Below the pieces are notes generated by a model. That model was not told the origin of the DNA. It did no database searches and saw only the letters and a program-made list of their open reading frames with translations. Shown here one piece after another: positions 18,041-27,647 of a stretch of 64,000 nt of DNA. The translations under genes were made by a program, and so were the position numbers. The stretch's first letter is position 1, and each line of letters starts with the position of its first letter. Origin of the DNA: Thalassotalea marina. Its GTDB lineage: Bacteria; Pseudomonadota; Gammaproteobacteria; Enterobacterales; Alteromonadaceae. The stretch covers positions 17,067-81,066 of the forward strand of contig NZ_BNCK01000013.1 in the NCBI RefSeq assembly GCF_014656435.1, read 5' to 3'.

Positions 18041-19068
18041 TGAAAAAGATACTACTGTCGTTGGGCTTTATTGCTTTTACTAGCCCACTATTTTCTATTG
18101 AAGCCAAAGAGCTCACAGACGAAGGCTTTAAGAACTATGTTCAAGCGTTAAAAAAAGAAGCGCTGGCAAAAGGTTTTTCACAAGCAACTGTAAACCAAGC
18201 ATTTAGCCAACCAAAGTTATATAGACGTGCGGTAAAAGCAGATCGAAACCAACCCGAACGTGTAGAAACACTTGATACCTATTTACCAAAACGTTTGCCG
18301 CAATGGAAAGTTGATAGGGCACGTGCTCGCTATAAAGAACATGAAGCTTTGTTAAAACAAATAGAAGCTAAATATGGAGTTCAACCAAGATTTATTATTG
18401 CGCTTTGGGGCGTAGAAACTAATTTTGGCAAGATAACTGGCAATTTTAATGTTGTATCAGCTTTGAGCACATTAGCCTACGAAGGGCGTCGCGAAGCATT
18501 TTTCAAGAAAGAACTGTGGGCTGCATTGCAAATTCTAGAAGAAGGACATATTGACGCAGACAATATGAAAGGTTCATGGGCAGGTGCAATGGGACAAAAC
18601 CAATTTATGCCAACCTCTTTTTTAACCTTTGCCGTTGATGGTGACGGTGATGGCAAAAAAGACATTTGGACAAATACGGCTGACGTGTTTGCTTCTATTG
18701 CCAATTATCTATCTAAAGAGGGATGGAATGGCGGCTTCACATGGGGTCGGCAAGTAAAGCTACCTGAAAACTTTGATCACCAACTCGCGATGAATTTATC
18801 GGGTGGAAAGCGCAAGTGGCAAGCAGACTGGAAAACGAAGCGTAAAACTTTGGCTCAGTGGCAAGCTTTGGGTATTCGACGAGCTGATGGCACAGATTTA
18901 CCTGCTGTTGATATTAAAGCTGCGCTAGTTTACCCTGATGATGAAAATGGTCGTGTATATTTGGCCTACAATAACTATAAAAGTTTGATGCACTGGAATT
19001 GGTCTCTGTATTTTGTAAGTTCAGTAGGACACTTGTCGGATCGCATTAAGTTTCCTCCTATTAAATAG
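18040..19068 (+). CDS. Periplasmic lytic murein transglycosylase, MltB family
   Basis: The 342-residue protein cleaves peptidoglycan strands between N-acetylmuramic acid and N-acetylglucosamine, forming 1,6-anhydro ends. A signal peptide (KKILLSLGFIAFTSPLFS) lacks a lipobox Cys, so unlike E. coli MltB it should be soluble in the periplasm. The catalytic Glu126 is in ALWGVETNFGK, followed by SWAGAMGQNQFMPTSFL. DGDGDGKKDIW matches the EF-hand-like calcium loop of Slt35. A C-terminal YNNYKSLMHWN motif closes the SLT_2 domain. Confidence 0.92.
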   Translation: MKKILLSLGFIAFTSPLFSIEAKELTDEGFKNYVQALKKEALAKGFSQATVNQAFSQPKLYRRAVKADRNQPERVETLDTYLPKRLPQWKVDRARARYKEHEALLKQIEAKYGVQPRFIIALWGVETNFGKITGNFNVVSALSTLAYEGRREAFFKKELWAALQILEEGHIDADNMKGSWAGAMGQNQFMPTSFLTFAVDGDGDGKKDIWTNTADVFASIANYLSKEGWNGGFTWGRQVKLPENFDHQLAMNLSGGKRKWQADWKTKRKTLAQWQALGIRRADGTDLPAVDIKAALVYPDDENGRVYLAYNNYKSLMHWNWSLYFVSSVGHLSDRIKFPPIK

Positions 19069-19093
19069 ACAAGGTAAATGGTAGGGAGAAATT

Positions 19094-19597
19094 ATGACTG
19101 ATCCATTTTGGCAAACTAAATCGCTCGCAGAAATGACTCGACAAGAATGGGAGTCTTTATGTGATGGTTGCGCTAAATGTTGTTTACATAAATTTATCGA
19201 TGATGAAGATATCGATGAAGGCAATGATTTGCAACCGACCGATTTTATGGCTGATAACGAACAAATGGTATATTCGAATATTGTTTGTCATTTACTAAAT
19301 GATAAAACATGTCAGTGTACTAAATATAATCAACGCACTAAATTGGTTCCAGACTGTGTTCAATTAACACAGGAAAATCTGGATGATGTTTTTTTTATGC
19401 CGCCAAGTTGCACGTATAGACGGCTTAAAGAAGGAAAGGGTTTACCCTCGTGGCATCCTTTATTACATAAAGGGAAAAAATCAGCCATGCATAAGGCTGG
19501 TATGTCGGTAAGAGGGAAGGTGATTTCAGATGCTGAAGTTGACCTCGATTTCTTTGAAGACTATATTGTTCGTTGGCCACTGAACAGTGTTGATTAA
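19094..19597 (+). CDS. ycgN: YcgN family cysteine-cluster protein
   Basis: The 167-residue protein belongs to the UPF0260/YcgN group within the zinc- or iron-chelating CxxCxxCC superfamily. The signature CDGCAKCC lies near residue 24-31, with further Cys residues in NIVCHLL, CQCTKY, DCV and PPSCTYRRL. The opening FWQTKSLAEMTRQEWESLC is typical. GGGAG precedes the ATG. Function is unknown. The Cys arrangement suggests a metal or Fe-S site. Confidence 0.92.
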   Translation: MTDPFWQTKSLAEMTRQEWESLCDGCAKCCLHKFIDDEDIDEGNDLQPTDFMADNEQMVYSNIVCHLLNDKTCQCTKYNQRTKLVPDCVQLTQENLDDVFFMPPSCTYRRLKEGKGLPSWHPLLHKGKKSAMHKAGMSVRGKVISDAEVDLDFFEDYIVRWPLNSVD

Positions 19598-19606
19598 GGA
19601 TTAACT

Positions 19607-21073
19607 ATGACATGCAAAAGCAAAGTTTATAGAGGTTATTCTAGGTTTGCTTTTGTATGTACTAGCTTACGTGTAGTATCTTCAAGTCTTTTAGCAAGTT
19701 TTTGCTGTTTTAAATCTTTATCTTTTATCTATCTGTTCTGCTTTAATTCACGTTCTCAAAACAAGAGTATAATACTCGCTCAATTTGCTAAAAACAAAAA
19801 TAGCTACTCTAAAAAACACTTCTTATTTCAAGTATGTTTGTCGGTTGCACTGATTGTTAATGTCAACATTTCAAAGGCACATGCTGAAGAGGAGGTGATC
19901 AATTTTGCCATGTTGGCCCACTCAGATGAGCAAGAGTTGGCGATACGTAATTTACTGAATAAATTTGAAGCAAAAAACAAACAGATTAAAGTGCGTTTGC
20001 GTATTCTAAATGCTAGAAATTACCCTGAGCTGTACCAAAAGTTCTTAAAAATAGCGCCAAATGTTGATGTGTTAAATTGGTATGCTGGCAAACGTTTGTT
20101 TATGTTAGCTAAGGAAGGCGAATTATCGCCAATTTCAACGTTGTGGACCACACAAAATCTTGATGTGCTTTTACCAGAATCAACTAAGCAGCAAGTATTG
20201 TTTGATCGTGAAATTTATGGTTTACCTATAAGTTTGTACACTTGGAAGATATTCTATAAAAAAACACTATTTGAAAAATTGGATATCGATGTCCCAGAAA
20301 ACTGGCAACAGTTTAACTTGGTGTTAGAAACCTTACAGAAAAATGGCATTGTACCAATAGGCTTGGGCAGTAATCCTCCATGGCAAGTGGCGGGTTGGTT
20401 TGATTATTTAATGCTACGCATTAATGGGCCCGATGCCTATGAGCTGCTTGTAAAGGAAAATCTTCCTTTTACTTCACCACAAGTAAAAAGTGTTTTTGAA
20501 CACTGGAAAAATATGCTTAATAAAGGCTATTTTTACCAAGAACACGCTAAGTATGCTGGTGATAATTTGATGCCATTACTATATAGGGATGTTATTGGCA
20601 TGAATTTAATAGGAACCATCTCTTTAAGTGATTTAAAAGCATTCCAAGAAGACAAAATAGGCTTTTTTACTTTTCCCGAAATGAATATCACCGGTGAGAA
20701 TAGTATTCTGGCGCCCATGTCTGTACTCGCTTTAACCAAAGCTGGAAAGCAAAAGAAATACTGCGCTAAATTAATTGAATTTTTTGCTGAACCAGCACAT
20801 CAAAAAGTTCTTAATCAAGCGATGTCTACTATCTCTCCTTTGTCTTATTTTGAACAAACGACAAGTGTTCATGTAAAAAAATCTGCCCAATCCCTATCTC
20901 AAGCAACTCATGTTTTTCAATTCTTAGACAGGGAGTTAAGTTATGAAATGGCGGAGTTTACTAAAGCTGCGCTCGCTCGATTTTTAGAGCATCGCGATGT
21001 AGATAAAGTGACCAAAGAGTTGGAACTAAAAAGACTGGAAAGAATGCAAGGTAAAATTAGTAAGAAAGAATAA
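19607..21073 (+). CDS. Extracellular solute-binding protein (family 1), orphan, with odd N-terminus
   Basis: From about residue 96 the protein looks like a sugar-type ABC periplasmic binding protein: FAMLAHSDEQELAIRNLLNKFEAKN, LPISLYTWKIFYKKTLFEKL, WQQFNLVLETL and a C-terminal helical lobe. A normal signal peptide seems to lie at about 69-93 (KKHFLFQVCLSVALIVNV then KAHA before EEE). The only ATG (19607, with AAGGA ahead) therefore adds some 68 unexpected residues containing a hydrophobic, Cys-rich stretch. No ATG, GTG or TTG occurs between that ATG and the signal peptide in a suitable place. No permease or ATPase gene is nearby, so it may serve a sensor or a distant transporter. Confidence 0.78.
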   Translation: MTCKSKVYRGYSRFAFVCTSLRVVSSSLLASFCCFKSLSFIYLFCFNSRSQNKSIILAQFAKNKNSYSKKHFLFQVCLSVALIVNVNISKAHAEEEVINFAMLAHSDEQELAIRNLLNKFEAKNKQIKVRLRILNARNYPELYQKFLKIAPNVDVLNWYAGKRLFMLAKEGELSPISTLWTTQNLDVLLPESTKQQVLFDREIYGLPISLYTWKIFYKKTLFEKLDIDVPENWQQFNLVLETLQKNGIVPIGLGSNPPWQVAGWFDYLMLRINGPDAYELLVKENLPFTSPQVKSVFEHWKNMLNKGYFYQEHAKYAGDNLMPLLYRDVIGMNLIGTISLSDLKAFQEDKIGFFTFPEMNITGENSILAPMSVLALTKAGKQKKYCAKLIEFFAEPAHQKVLNQAMSTISPLSYFEQTTSVHVKKSAQSLSQATHVFQFLDRELSYEMAEFTKAALARFLEHRDVDKVTKELELKRLERMQGKISKKE

Positions 21074-21238
21074 AAAATGAACAAAGTGCTTGATATATAT
21101 CCAGAGTTTGGTTAACTGTTAGGAGGGTGTATATCTTTGTTATTGTCTTTAAATAGTCATAACATGCTATCTTGGCTGTGATGAAGACATAAAGATCATT
21201 TCCCTTATTCAATAACAAGAAAAACAGGGTGGTGTAAG

Positions 21239-22783
21239 ATGATCATTGGTGTTCCGAAAGAATCAACTCGTGGTGAAAATAGAGTAGCCGCATCTCCTAC
21301 AAGTGTTAAGGCTTTAATTAAACAAGGCTTTACGGTATGTATTCAAAAAACAGCAGGACAAAAGGCTGACTTTTCTGACGATGACTTTAAAGAAGCTGGT
21401 GCGACAATTGTAACTAAGGGCAAATGTTGGCAATCAGATATAATTTTTAAGGTCAATGCACCAACACTCGAAGAAGTCGATTTAATGAATGAAGGAGCGA
21501 CACTTGTTAGCTTTATTGCACCAGCGCAGTCACCACAGTTAATCGAGGCACTAAAAGCTAAATCTATCGATACATTGGCGATGGATATGGTGCCTAGAAT
21601 GACGCGTTCACAATCACTGGATGCGCTTAGTTCCATGGCTAATATTGCTGGCTATCGAGCGGTTATTGAAGCTACTCATCATTTTGGACGTTTTTTAACT
21701 GGCCAGATCACCGCTGCTGGAAATTTACCACCAGCAAAAGTTATGGTAATCGGTGCAGGGGTCGCAGGTTTAGCAGCCATTGGTACCGCTGGTAGTTTAG
21801 GGGCGGTAGTTCGAGCGTTTGATACTCGGCCAGAGGTGAAAGAACAAATAGAGAGTATGGGGGCGGAGTTTCTTGAGATGGACTATCAAGAGTCAGAGCA
21901 AACTGGCTCAGGTGATGGTTATGCAAAAGAAATGAGTAAAGCCTTTATTGACGCCGAAATGGCTTTGTTTGCACAGCAAGCAAAAGAAGTTGATATTATT
22001 ATCACTACCGCGATGATACCAGGAAAACCAGCGCCTAAGCTTATTACCGAAAAGATGGTTAAAACCATGAAAACTGGCAGCGTCATCATTGATTTGGCTG
22101 CTGCAGGAGGTGGTAATTGCGAGCTTACGGTAGCGGGTAAAGTGGTGACAGAAAATGGCGTAAAAATAATCGGTTATACCGATCTAGTTTCAAGATTACC
22201 AAATCAGTCTTCCCAGCTTTATGCCAATAACCTCGTTAACTTGATGAAGCTTTTAGTATCAGACCAACCAGGCAATGTTTTGATAGATACTGAAGATGTT
22301 GTCATAAGGAACATGGTGGTGGTTAAAGATGGAGAGATAATGTTTCCGCCTCCACCAATTCAAGTCAGTGCTGCGCCAGTTAAAAAAGTTGAACCTGCAA
22401 ACAATAACACGGCAAACGCAACAGCTGAGGTTGAAACTTCCAATTCAAAGGCAAAACCGATTGCCATGTTAATAGCTGCTTCAGCCTTTGCGTGGATAGC
22501 GAGCGTTGCACCTAGTGATTTTCTGTCACACTTTACCGTTTTTGTTTTGTCTTGTGTGATTGGTTATTACGTTGTGTGGAATGTTACTCATGCACTTCAC
22601 ACGCCTTTGATGAGTGTAACTAACGCCATATCAGGGATCATCGTTGTTGGGGCGTTGTTACAGATTGGCTCTGAAAGTCTTCTTGTCCAACTTCTTGCCT
22701 TTATCGCGATATTAATTGCGTCAATTAATATTTTTGGTGGCTTTTTAGTGACCAAACGTATGTTAAAAATGTTTAAGAAGTAG
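21239..22783 (+). CDS. pntA: NAD(P) transhydrogenase alpha subunit
   Basis: The 514-residue subunit carries the NAD(H)-binding domain I (about 1-380: [19 protein letters not shown], the [21 protein letters not shown] helix and [20 protein letters not shown]) and, after an Ala/Asn-rich linker, C-terminal transmembrane helices (about 405-510). With PntB it couples hydride transfer between NADH and NADP+ to proton movement across the inner membrane. The length matches the E. coli alpha subunit. pntB follows after nine bases. Confidence 0.97.
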   Translation: MIIGVPKESTRGENRVAASPTSVKALIKQGFTVCIQKTAGQKADFSDDDFKEAGATIVTKGKCWQSDIIFKVNAPTLEEVDLMNEGATLVSFIAPAQSPQLIEALKAKSIDTLAMDMVPRMTRSQSLDALSSMANIAGYRAVIEATHHFGRFLTGQITAAGNLPPAKVMVIGAGVAGLAAIGTAGSLGAVVRAFDTRPEVKEQIESMGAEFLEMDYQESEQTGSGDGYAKEMSKAFIDAEMALFAQQAKEVDIIITTAMIPGKPAPKLITEKMVKTMKTGSVIIDLAAAGGGNCELTVAGKVVTENGVKIIGYTDLVSRLPNQSSQLYANNLVNLMKLLVSDQPGNVLIDTEDVVIRNMVVVKDGEIMFPPPPIQVSAAPVKKVEPANNNTANATAEVETSNSKAKPIAMLIAASAFAWIASVAPSDFLSHFTVFVLSCVIGYYVVWNVTHALHTPLMSVTNAISGIIVVGALLQIGSESLLVQLLAFIAILIASINIFGGFLVTKRMLKMFKK

Positions 22784-22792
22784 GGGCTTGAT

Positions 22793-24196
22793 ATGACACT
22801 TTCACCAGGTTTAATTACAGCGGCATATATTGTTGCTGCGTTACTTTTTATTTTCAGTCTATCAGGCCTAAGTAAGCAAGAAACGGCTCAATCAGGCAAT
22901 ACCTATGGCATTATTGGCATGACTATCGCCTTGTTGGCCTCTATTGTTGATCCCAATGTTGAAAACACTGGACTAATTATTTTGGCTATTGTCATTGGTG
23001 GCGCAATTGGAATGCACTTGGCAAAAAAAGTCGAAATGACTCAAATGCCTGAGCTTGTCGCTATCTTACATAGCTTTGTTGGTTTAGCCGCCGTATTGGT
23101 CGGTTTTAACAGCTATTATGAGCATATGGAATCCGTCAGCCAATTGACTGCACATCAAAGCACTAGTGCTGCGATTCACTTAGGGGAAGTATTTATTGGA
23201 GTGTTTATCGGGGCAGTTACTTTTACGGGTTCAGTCGTTGCTTTTGGCAAACTTAGAGGGTTGATCAATTCAGCCGCTTTGATGTTACCACACCGCCATA
23301 AAGCTAACCTCCTAGCGGGTCTTGTCTGTTTGGCGCTAATGATAGTATTTATAGCGCAGCATGGCTCAGATAGCGCACTGTACCTGATGACAATCATTGC
23401 CTTGATATTTGGGTGGCATTTAGTAGCGTCCATTGGCGGAGCTGATATGCCAGTTGTCGTCTCTATGTTAAATTCCTATTCTGGCTGGGCAGCAGCAGCA
23501 GCGGGTTTTATGTTAAGCAATGACTTGCTTATTGTAACGGGGGCCTTGGTTGGCTCTTCAGGTGCTATTTTGTCATACATTATGTGCAAGGCTATGAATC
23601 GCTCTTTTATTAGTGTCATCGCTGGTGGCTTTGGCACAAATGTTGTGGTTGATGGAGATAAAGATTACGGGAAACATGTAGAAGCACAAGCCGAAGAGGT
23701 AGCTAGTATACTTTCGCACGCTAAAACTGTCATTATAACCCCAGGTTATGGTATGGCAGTTGCGCAAGCTCAGTACCCTGTTTATGAGCTTACACAAAAA
23801 TTAAAAGCTAAAGGCATAGAAGTTAGATTTGGCATTCATCCGGTTGCTGGCCGATTGCCAGGTCATATGAATGTATTGCTGGCAGAAGCGAAAGTGCCTT
23901 ACGATATTGTTCTTGGTTTAGAAGAGATTAATGAGGACTTTCAAAATACCGACGTTGTACTAGTGATAGGCGCTAATGATACGGTGAACCCTGCAGCTGC
24001 GGAAGATCCTGGTAGCCCAATTGCAGGTATGCCAGTATTGGAAGTATGGCATGCTAAAAACGTTGTAGTGTTTAAACGTTCAATGAGCACGGGTTATGCT
24101 GGTGTGCAAAATCCTTTATTTTTTAAGCAGAACAGCAAGATGCTTTTTGGTGATGCTAAAGCGTCAGTAGAAAAGATAATACAGTCGCTCGATTAG
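22793..24196 (+). CDS. pntB: NAD(P) transhydrogenase beta subunit
   Basis: The 467-residue protein starts with eight or nine transmembrane helices (about 1-265), including [20 protein letters not shown], the conserved proton-path region. It ends in the NADP(H)-binding domain III with [34 protein letters not shown] and [16 protein letters not shown] lies six bases ahead of the ATG. It is co-transcribed with pntA and followed by a 13-bp hairpin. Confidence 0.97.
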   Translation: MTLSPGLITAAYIVAALLFIFSLSGLSKQETAQSGNTYGIIGMTIALLASIVDPNVENTGLIILAIVIGGAIGMHLAKKVEMTQMPELVAILHSFVGLAAVLVGFNSYYEHMESVSQLTAHQSTSAAIHLGEVFIGVFIGAVTFTGSVVAFGKLRGLINSAALMLPHRHKANLLAGLVCLALMIVFIAQHGSDSALYLMTIIALIFGWHLVASIGGADMPVVVSMLNSYSGWAAAAAGFMLSNDLLIVTGALVGSSGAILSYIMCKAMNRSFISVIAGGFGTNVVVDGDKDYGKHVEAQAEEVASILSHAKTVIITPGYGMAVAQAQYPVYELTQKLKAKGIEVRFGIHPVAGRLPGHMNVLLAEAKVPYDIVLGLEEINEDFQNTDVVLVIGANDTVNPAAAEDPGSPIAGMPVLEVWHAKNVVVFKRSMSTGYAGVQNPLFFKQNSKMLFGDAKASVEKIIQSLD

Positions 24197-24220
24197 TGCT
24201 CAAAAGCTTTATTGTATAGC

Positions 24221-24254
24221 AAAATAAGTTAAGTATTTACGCTTAACTTATTTT
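24221..24254 (+). terminator. Terminator after pntB
   Basis: AAAATAAGTTAAG (24221-24233) pairs with CTTAACTTATTTT (24242-24254) around an eight-base loop, followed by GTTTGT. The stem is long but AT-rich. Confidence 0.7.
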
Positions 24255-24367
24255 GTTTGTCGTGTTTGGAAACTGATATAAAGTGAAGTGACCCGATGAG
24301 TGCTTTCAATCATGATTGTTAAGTGGAATTTTGTTAAGCTATAACAAACTTATTATAGAGAATAAAA

Positions 24368-25768
24368 GTGATTTTTGATTTTGTTAGCACCCTTAACGGT
24401 TATTTGTGGGGCAGCATTCTTATATATTTATTGACTGGTTGTGGTATTTGGTTCACTTTCCGTTTAAAAGCCATTCAATTTCGTCATTTCTTCCATATGT
24501 TTTCTTTGCTTAAATCAAGTCGTCAAAGCAATAACCATGGCATATCATCTTTTCAAGCGTTGTGTACATCATTAGCGGCTCGCATAGGCACGGGTAATCT
24601 TATGGGAGTTGCCGTTGCTATTTCACTAGGTGGCGCAGGCGCCGTATTTTGGATGTGGTTAATTGCACTAGTAGGTATGGCAACGGCTTTTTCTGAAAGT
24701 TTATTAGGGCAACTTTATAAAGAAAAAGATCGAAATGGTAATTTCAGAGGTGGTCCTGCGTATTACATGAGTAAGGGGCTTGGCAGTAAGCCACTAGCAA
24801 TCACTTTTTCATTGTGTTTGTTTTTTGGTTACGGCTTTGTTTTTAGTTCAGTGCAAGCAAACTCTATAACTGATGCATTTGCTGGTTCGTTTGGTATCGA
24901 ACCGTTAGTTACAGGCATTATAATTACCATTGCCACCGCCTGGATAATATTTGGCGGACTTAAAAATATTGCACGTTTTGCTGAATTAGCCGTGCCTTTT
25001 ATGGGGATCACATACTTTTGCATTTGTCTGATCGTTATTTTTATTAACTACGATAAAGTGCCTGGGATCTTAATCAACATCATAGAATCAGCATTTGGTT
25101 TACAAGAAGCTGGAGGTGGTTTAGTTGGTGCAGCGATAGTGCAAGGTGTTAAAAGGGGTCTGTACTCAAACGAAGCTGGTATGGGGAGTTCACCCAATGT
25201 AGCAGCGGCAGCAATTCCAAATCCGCCACACCCAGCATCACAGGGTTATGTACAAATGTTGGCGGTATTTTTTGATACCATTGTTATTTGTACTTGTACT
25301 GCATTGCTAATTTTATTGTTTGACGATGGTGGACAAGGGTTTGAAGGAATTCAACTTACCCAGCAAGCCTTAGCCGCTCAAGTAGGGGCGTGGGGCAGTG
25401 ACTTTATTTCTATAGCTATTTTGTTTTTTGGCTTTACCTCAATAGTTGCTAACTTTGCCTATGCCGACAACAACTTGAAGTATTTGAACATGGATAATAT
25501 GTTGGGGCACTGGTTTTTACGACTAGGTTTTCTAGCTATGCTAGTTTTTGGTTCAGTGGCTAGTTTACCGCAAGTGATAGCATTAGCAGATATGTCGACA
25601 GGTCTTATGACGATTGTCAATGTGACTGCACTATTTTTGCTGTCCAAAGTTATCGTCAGTGTTACCAAAGATTATCATCAGCAAATGAAAAACAACACCT
25701 TGCCTTTTTATCAGCCAAATAAAGAAGAACACAGTAAGTTGAGATTAACAAAAGGAATTTGGCAGTAA
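24368..25768 (+). CDS. Alanine/glycine:sodium symporter (AGCS family)
   Basis: The 466-residue inner-membrane protein has the AGCS signatures GTGNLMGVAVAISLGGAGAVFWMW near residue 77 and GAAIVQGVKRGLYSNEAGMGSSPN in the middle, within 10 or 11 hydrophobic helices. AGCS proteins import alanine or glycine with Na+. It starts at a GTG (24368) behind TATAGAGAATAAA. The gene stands alone, ending at a strong terminator, so it is probably regulated independently of pntAB. Confidence 0.93.
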   Translation: MIFDFVSTLNGYLWGSILIYLLTGCGIWFTFRLKAIQFRHFFHMFSLLKSSRQSNNHGISSFQALCTSLAARIGTGNLMGVAVAISLGGAGAVFWMWLIALVGMATAFSESLLGQLYKEKDRNGNFRGGPAYYMSKGLGSKPLAITFSLCLFFGYGFVFSSVQANSITDAFAGSFGIEPLVTGIIITIATAWIIFGGLKNIARFAELAVPFMGITYFCICLIVIFINYDKVPGILINIIESAFGLQEAGGGLVGAAIVQGVKRGLYSNEAGMGSSPNVAAAAIPNPPHPASQGYVQMLAVFFDTIVICTCTALLILLFDDGGQGFEGIQLTQQALAAQVGAWGSDFISIAILFFGFTSIVANFAYADNNLKYLNMDNMLGHWFLRLGFLAMLVFGSVASLPQVIALADMSTGLMTIVNVTALFLLSKVIVSVTKDYHQQMKNNTLPFYQPNKEEHSKLRLTKGIWQ

Positions 25769-25805
25769 TTATTTCAGTTCCTTTTCACTAATTTCGATAA
25801 TTATT

Positions 25806-25844
25806 AACTCAACAGGTAAATTAACTATGCCTGTTGAGTTTTTT
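25806..25844 (+). terminator. Terminator of the symporter gene
   Basis: AACTCAACAGG (25806-25816) pairs perfectly with CCTGTTGAGTT (25830-25840) across a 13-base loop, with a T-run after it on the plus strand. Confidence 0.8.
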
Positions 25845-25922
25845 AAAACCTCATTAAAAACATCATATCGTTTCAAGGTCGAATTACCGTTAACTCGCCA
25901 AGCTTTTATTTTCATTTGCGCC

Positions 25923-26210
25923 CTATAAATAAGGCGTTTTATTGATGACATGGTTGACCTTTTTGCGGTTGCAATTTTCTTCGTTATTGCTATCAAGATG
26001 TTGAAAGTGCCGCTCAACACGTTGTTCGTTTAAATGGTGTTTTTTAAATTCGTCTAGTGAAATTTTACTATCATCATTGATATCAATTTGTTTAAACAGC
26101 TCAATGGGGTTGGTCGTCAGTAACTTGCCTTCATGCGCTTGAGATGATGCACTGTTTGAAATCAACAATAAGGTCAATAAACTCAGCGGTAAGTAAATTT
26201 TCGTTTTCAA
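25923..26210 (-). CDS. Small secreted EF-hand protein, possibly frameshifted
   Basis: With a TTG start at 26210 the product begins with a clean signal peptide (MKTKIYLPLSLLTLLLISNS) cut near SQA-HEG, giving 95 residues. A TTG 13 codons upstream is also possible. One canonical EF-hand loop is visible, DINDDSKISLDEF, preceded by ELFKQI. A second loop begins normally (HLDSNNEE) but then loses the expected pattern. One base shifted, the DNA reads KKIATAKRS, which restores a hydrophobic at loop position 8. It may bind calcium through the first loop. Confidence 0.55.
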   Translation of the reverse strand: MKTKIYLPLSLLTLLLISNSASSQAHEGKLLTTNPIELFKQIDINDDSKISLDEFKKHHLNEQRVERHFQHLDSNNEENCNRKKVNHVINKTPYL

Positions 26211-26307
26211 TCTGGAGTCCAAATGGCGTTTTCTTGGTTTAAAACACAAGATAAGCCGTAAATGTTCAAGAATTTAGGCGTAAATGTGCAAACATTGAGA
26301 ATAATCT

Positions 26308-26316
26308 TGCTATAAT
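26308..26316 (+). promoter_or_regulatory. Extended -10 promoter for the DEAD-box helicase gene
   Basis: TGC directly precedes a perfect TATAAT (26311-26316), 36 bases upstream of the helicase GTG start. No good -35 hexamer is seen, as is usual for extended -10 promoters. Confidence 0.55.
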
Positions 26317-26351
26317 TCGCGCCAATTTGAATTGAAATAAATGGTGAACGT

Positions 26352-27647
26352 GTGAGTGTTGATGCAATAGGCTTATCAGCTGATTTATTAGAGGGTGTAA
26401 AGGCTTGTGGATATAAAACCTTAACACCAATTCAGCAAAGCGCTATTCCGGTGATTCGCTCTGGAAAAGATGTATTAGCGTGTGCACAAACGGGCACGGG
26501 AAAAACGGCAGCATTTACCTTGCCTTTACTAGATATTGTTAATAAATCAGAAAAGGCAGACGGACAGGTTCGTGCATTAATTTTAACGCCAACACGTGAA
26601 TTAGCGATGCAAGTTGCTGAAAACATAAGTAAGTACGCGCAGTTTATGCCGATTAAAACCGGTGTTATTTATGGTGGCGCTAAAATGGCGACACAAGCGA
26701 ATATGTTAAAAGATGGTGTTGATATCCTAGTTGCTACCACTGGCAGATTACTAGAACATGTTGCTTTGCGTAATGTACAGCTTGGACAAGTAAAGCATGT
26801 TGTATTAGACGAAGCTGACCGTATGCTTGATATGGGTTTTTTAACTGATATAGAGCGTATTTTTCAGCACATTAAGGTTCATCCGCAAACCTTAATGTTT
26901 TCGGCCACGTTTTCACATAAAGTCACGTCATTAGCAAAACAAATTCTTCATCATCCCAAAACGATTGAAGTTGCTAAGCAAAATACAACCTCAGGTAAAG
27001 TAAAACAGCATGTTTACTGGGTTAGCGAACAAAGAAAGCGAGAGTTACTAAGTGAATTAATAGGTGTTAATAATTGGCGCCAAGTCATGGTGTTTGCTGG
27101 GACAAGAGAAAGTGCCAATCAACTGGCAAAAGAATTAAAGCTTGATGGTATTAAAACGGCCTTGTGTCACGGTGAAAAGTCACAGGGTGCAAGAAACAAA
27201 GCGCTAGAGCAGTTTACTTCTGGTGAAGTAAGAGTATTGGTTGCAACTGATGTAGCGGCGAGAGGATTAGATATTCCCGATCTGCCATACGTGGTCAATT
27301 TTCATTTACCATTTTTAGCCGAAGATTACGTGCATCGTATTGGTCGCACGGGTAGAGCTGGCAAATCAGGTGTCGCTATTTCTTTAGTAAGCCCTAAAGA
27401 TGAAAAGTTTCTTGGTAATATCGAGTCATTGATCGGCCGCAAGTTTCAGCGAATTATCGTACCTGGTTATGAGTTTGATGCTACTAAAGAAAGTAGACAG
27501 CCGTTAAAAGCTAAACCTAATACTGATAAAAATCGCTATCAAAAAACGCGAGATAAAAATATTGCGATAGAAAAAAAGCGCAGTTCAAAAAGCGTTCCGT
27601 CGAAGGGAAAAGTAAAATCGCAGGTGAAAAAAACTCGTCGTAAATAA
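26352..27647 (+). CDS. DEAD-box ATP-dependent RNA helicase (RhlE-like)
   Basis: The 431-residue protein carries all helicase motifs in order: the Q motif (TPIQQSAIP), Walker A AQTGTGKTAA, PTRELAMQV, VLDEADRMLD, the SAT motif in MFSATF, ATDVAARGLDIPDL and HRIGRTGRAG. The C-terminal 60 residues are strongly basic (RSSKSVPSKGKVKSQVKKTRRK), likely for RNA contact. It starts at a GTG. Paralogues RhlE, SrmB and DbpA remove RNA structure in ribosome assembly or decay. The exact member cannot be fixed by eye, though RhlE is closest. The next gene overlaps by TAATG. Confidence 0.92.
   Translation: MSVDAIGLSADLLEGVKACGYKTLTPIQQSAIPVIRSGKDVLACAQTGTGKTAAFTLPLLDIVNKSEKADGQVRALILTPTRELAMQVAENISKYAQFMPIKTGVIYGGAKMATQANMLKDGVDILVATTGRLLEHVALRNVQLGQVKHVVLDEADRMLDMGFLTDIERIFQHIKVHPQTLMFSATFSHKVTSLAKQILHHPKTIEVAKQNTTSGKVKQHVYWVSEQRKRELLSELIGVNNWRQVMVFAGTRESANQLAKELKLDGIKTALCHGEKSQGARNKALEQFTSGEVRVLVATDVAARGLDIPDLPYVVNFHLPFLAEDYVHRIGRTGRAGKSGVAISLVSPKDEKFLGNIESLIGRKFQRIIVPGYEFDATKESRQPLKAKPNTDKNRYQKTRDKNIAIEKKRSSKSVPSKGKVKSQVKKTRRK

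Noticed and set aside
25769..25915. 48-codon minus-strand frame with AGGG ahead of its ATG, after the EF-hand gene
   Set aside because: It runs straight through the perfect terminator hairpin of the convergent symporter gene and has no recognisable features; the ribosome-site match may be chance or a remnant of a frameshifted EF-hand gene.
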